From the NCBI RefSeq assembly GCF_018224885.1, contig NZ_JAGTXB010000003.1, positions 558,001 to 622,000 of the forward strand: DNA of 64,000 nt, read 5' to 3'. Below the pieces are notes generated by a model, which was not told the DNA's origin, made no database searches, and saw nothing but the letters and a program-made list of their open reading frames with translations. A program made the translations under genes and the position numbers. The DNA comes from Chitinophaga hostae (GTDB lineage Bacteria > Bacteroidota > Bacteroidia > Chitinophagales > Chitinophagaceae). How positions within the stretch are numbered: position 1 is the first letter of the stretch; each line of letters starts with the position of its first letter. Shown here one piece after another: positions 61,351-64,000 of this stretch.

Positions 61351-64000
61351 ATGATACGGATAAATATTCAGCTTTGCCCATATAGATTCCTGCTTTATAC
61401 AGCATTACCAATATTGGTTAGCCTAATATTCCATCCATCAGCATTCAGCAATATCAAACGTCAAAATCACAAGGTAACAATCGCTGCAACAAACATTCCA
61501 CTTGAAGAGGTATTCAAAAAGATCAATCAACAGACTGGGTTAATCATCACGAACAATTATCAAGAAACGAAACTTAACAATAAGAAAACTGTAACTGTAA
61601 ACTTTTTACAAACAGACATTTCGGAAGTCATGCTCTTTTTACTCAATGACTCAAAAAATCTCGATTTTTTGCTACAAAAAAACAGCATTGTAATTTTTAA
61701 GAGGCAGGACTGGCTCAAACAAAGTTTTCTAAAACCTATCTCAACCGATACACTCACCAACACATTCGAACTATCGGGTAAAATAGTAGATATGTCTAAC
61801 AATTCTATACCCGGTGCGACATTGAAAATAAAAGACTCTAAACAGGGCACTATAAGTAATTTGGATGGAAGTTTCCATTTATCTCAAATCGAAAACGGCA
61901 GCGTTATTATCATAAGTTCCATTGGCTTCGAAACAAAAGAAATTGTTGCTTTGAGCAAAAATATCATTGTTCGGTTAAAACCGCAGGCAAATAATTTGGA
62001 TGAAAAAATAGTAATCGCATATGGCAGCACAACTAAACGCCTAAATACTGGAAACATAACCAGTATCAAAGCGACCGAAATAGAAAAACAACCCGTGAGC
62101 AATGTTCTACTCAGTTTACAAGGTCGCGTGCCGGGAGTAGTTATCCAACAAGCCTCAGGACTACCTGGTACTGGTGTCACCATTCGCATCCAGGGACTAA
62201 ACAGCCTACTTAGTGGCAATGACCCCTTTTTTGTCATAGATGGTGTTCCATATATATCACAATTATTGCCAGTAATCAATGGCATTACTGGTACGTCCGG
62301 CGGTAGCTCAAATGTATCCGGCAATCCACTAAATTACTTAAATTCATCGGATATTGAAAGTATAGAAATCTTAAAAGATGCTGACGCGACTGCAATTTAT
62401 GGTTCCCGTGCAGCAAACGGTGCCGTACTTATTACAACGAAGAAAGGAAAGTCTGGTGAGACCAAAACTGAGTTTACAATACAAAGTGGCTGGGGAAAAG
62501 TAGGGCATATGCTCGATCTTCTAAATACAAGGCAATATCTCGAAATGAGACACGAAGCACTAAGCAATGATGGGATTGCAACACCTTCTGATTATGACTA
62601 TGACTTAAACGGCGCTTGGGATACCACCCGTAATATCAATTGGCAAAAAGAGCTAATAGGTCATACATCACAGTACACCAATGCCCAAGTCACTGTTTCG
62701 GGAGGAAGCCCGCTAACTCAATATCTGATTGGCGCAGGATATAACAAACAGACAACAGTGTTTCCCGGGAGTTACTCAGATACTAAAGGTTCACTCCATT
62801 TCAACATAAACAACACTTCATCAAATAAAAAATTCAAAGTCCGGCTATCCGCATCCTACATGTTTGACAACAATAAGCTCCCGCTTACAGATTTGACAAC
62901 GAGCGCGATCACCCTGGCTCCAGTTGCACCTGAACCATATACTCCAGAAGGAAGCATAAACTGGAAACCCACATCATCGGGTTCGACAACATTTTATCTA
63001 AATCCATTAGCTGTTCTAAACAACAAAAACGTTAACAAAATCAACAATTTAACCAGCAATTTGGTTGTTAGCTACGAAATACTACCAGGATTAGAAGTCA
63101 AAAGCAGCCTGGGATACAACAACCTAACTGGTAACGAAACTACAATGCAGCCATTGTCCAGTTCGAGTCCGGAAGACAGGATGTATACCTACCGAGCGAG
63201 TAGTTTCCTCTCCAATAGAATAATCTCATGGCTCGCAGAACCGCAAATAGAATATAAGAAGAATATAGGCAAATCAAAACTGACCTACCTACTGGGCACC
63301 ACAATTTCCCAACGAAATAATGATCAGTCGCTAACTATTGCAACAGGTTTTAATAACGATTTAGTCATGGAAGACTTTGCGTCTGCCCCAAATTTAAGAG
63401 GTAGTAATATAAACTCCGTGTACAAATATAATGCCTTATACAGCAGACTAACCTATAATTGGGATGATAAATACATTATTAATCTTAATGCAAGAAGAGA
63501 CGGGAGCTCTCGCTTTGGTTCAAAAAATCAATTTCATAACTTCGGCTCTCTAGGAGTTGCTTGGATATTCTCACAAGAATCTTTCATTCAGAACACCATT
63601 CCCTTCTTAAGCTTCGGAAAACTGCGGGGAAGTTACGGCACAACTGGAAATGACCAAATCGAAGACTATCTATATCTCGACTTATACAGACCAACCACCA
63701 TAATTGGTAGACTTTATCAAGATGCAATTGGTTTATCAGCAACCAGGCTAACCAATCCATATTTGCAATGGGAAGAAACAAAAAAATTCCAAGTCGGTTT
63801 AGAGCTTGGGTTCATCAAAGATAAGATTCTCTTTACAGCAAATTATAATCGCAATCGCTCTTCTAATCAGTTACTACCATTTACATTACCAATTATCACA
63901 GGGTTTCAAAGCATTACGAGAAACTTTCCTGCTGTTGTCCAAAATACAGGATGGGAGCTTACCCTAAACACAGTAAATATAAAAACAAGGGATTTCAGCT
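61351..64000 (+). CDS. SusC/RagA-family receptor with STN domain, 3' end outside window
   Basis: 883 codons are in the window and the frame is open at the right edge. A signal segment (about 1-33) is followed by an STN domain (about 40-115; ATNIPLEEVFKKINQQTGLI), then a carboxypeptidase-regulatory-like domain (about 140-215; ELSGKIVDMSNNSIPGATLK). The plug has the SusC signatures SLQGRVPGVVIQQASGLPGT and IESIEILKDADATAIYGSRA. Barrel strands follow (GSSRFGSKNQFHNFGSLGVA). The STN domain implies a FecR partner, which is not in the window. A SusD gene is expected immediately to the right. The base composition is AT-rich like the rest of this part. Confidence 0.93.
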   Translation, partial: MIRINIQLCPYRFLLYTALPILVSLIFHPSAFSNIKRQNHKVTIAATNIPLEEVFKKINQQTGLIITNNYQETKLNNKKTVTVNFLQTDISEVMLFLLNDSKNLDFLLQKNSIVIFKRQDWLKQSFLKPISTDTLTNTFELSGKIVDMSNNSIPGATLKIKDSKQGTISNLDGSFHLSQIENGSVIIISSIGFETKEIVALSKNIIVRLKPQANNLDEKIVIAYGSTTKRLNTGNITSIKATEIEKQPVSNVLLSLQGRVPGVVIQQASGLPGTGVTIRIQGLNSLLSGNDPFFVIDGVPYISQLLPVINGITGTSGGSSNVSGNPLNYLNSSDIESIEILKDADATAIYGSRAANGAVLITTKKGKSGETKTEFTIQSGWGKVGHMLDLLNTRQYLEMRHEALSNDGIATPSDYDYDLNGAWDTTRNINWQKELIGHTSQYTNAQVTVSGGSPLTQYLIGAGYNKQTTVFPGSYSDTKGSLHFNINNTSSNKKFKVRLSASYMFDNNKLPLTDLTTSAITLAPVAPEPYTPEGSINWKPTSSGSTTFYLNPLAVLNNKNVNKINNLTSNLVVSYEILPGLEVKSSLGYNNLTGNETTMQPLSSSSPEDRMYTYRASSFLSNRIISWLAEPQIEYKKNIGKSKLTYLLGTTISQRNNDQSLTIATGFNNDLVMEDFASAPNLRGSNINSVYKYNALYSRLTYNWDDKYIINLNARRDGSSRFGSKNQFHNFGSLGVAWIFSQESFIQNTIPFLSFGKLRGSYGTTGNDQIEDYLYLDLYRPTTIIGRLYQDAIGLSATRLTNPYLQWEETKKFQVGLELGFIKDKILFTANYNRNRSSNQLLPFTLPIITGFQSITRNFPAVVQNTGWELTLNTVNIKTRDFS

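Overview
The window reads as a chromosomal piece of a Bacteroidota bacterium, most likely Chitinophagaceae (Chitinophaga-like). The signs are SusC/SusD proteins, TonB-dependent receptors with carboxypeptidase-regulatory and STN domains, two ECF sigma/FecR pairs, many lipoproteins with a Cys-(Ser/Arg/Thr)-Lys start, TPR-PD40, DUF4374, DUF92, DUF5946 and IPT/NHL proteins. I saw no rRNA, tRNA or CRISPR array. Species assignment is inference from gene content.

Layout. 1-3000 (-): a XusAB-like pair (DUF4374 lipoprotein, cut by the window edge, and its TonB receptor). 3354-5413 (+): an unknown protein, a LysR regulator and a small protein. 5497-11507 (-): Old Yellow Enzyme, Crp/Fnr regulator, TPR-PD40 envelope protein, then an FecR/ECF sigma pair with no receptor beside it. 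11772-13095 (+): AbiE-type toxin-antitoxin pair. 13083-16911: DUF92 membrane protein, DUF5946, MBL-fold enzyme, PAP2 phosphatase, PepSY-like secreted protein. 17113-28502: a glycan-use neighbourhood with a formylglycine-generating enzyme, a GH110 alpha-1,3-galactosidase, a Cys-type sulfatase, a VOC protein and a SusC/SusD pair. Three long palindromes of one family (7255-7535, 14400-14646, 21011-21246) each end at the stop codon of a minus-strand gene.

45296-28577 (-) looks like one long surface-signalling operon. ECF sigma and FecR are followed by an STN-bearing TonB receptor, two surface lipoproteins, three fasciclin (FAS1) lipoproteins, an Oar-like TonB receptor and a five-IPT/NHL lipoprotein. 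Most junctions from the receptor down are 2-20 nt. It has the regulatory head of a Sus-like locus but FAS1 lipoproteins in place of SusD. 45351-46956 is a divergent MFS exporter/HxlR regulator pair.

From about 47.2 kb the DNA becomes visibly AT-richer. This part holds four short exported peptides (46996, 47240, 47624, 50846), two paralogous S9 peptidases with intact triads, a membrane-anchored CPYC thioredoxin, a 1076-residue fusion of an FAD oxidoreductase with a multi-pass GT-C-like membrane half, an outer-membrane beta-barrel receptor, and an STN-SusC receptor running off the right end. Fusion, thioredoxin, peptide and peptidase lie in that order on the minus strand. I regard this as the best candidate for an undescribed system: making, folding, modifying or processing of a secreted cysteine-containing peptide. 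That reading is inference from gene order.
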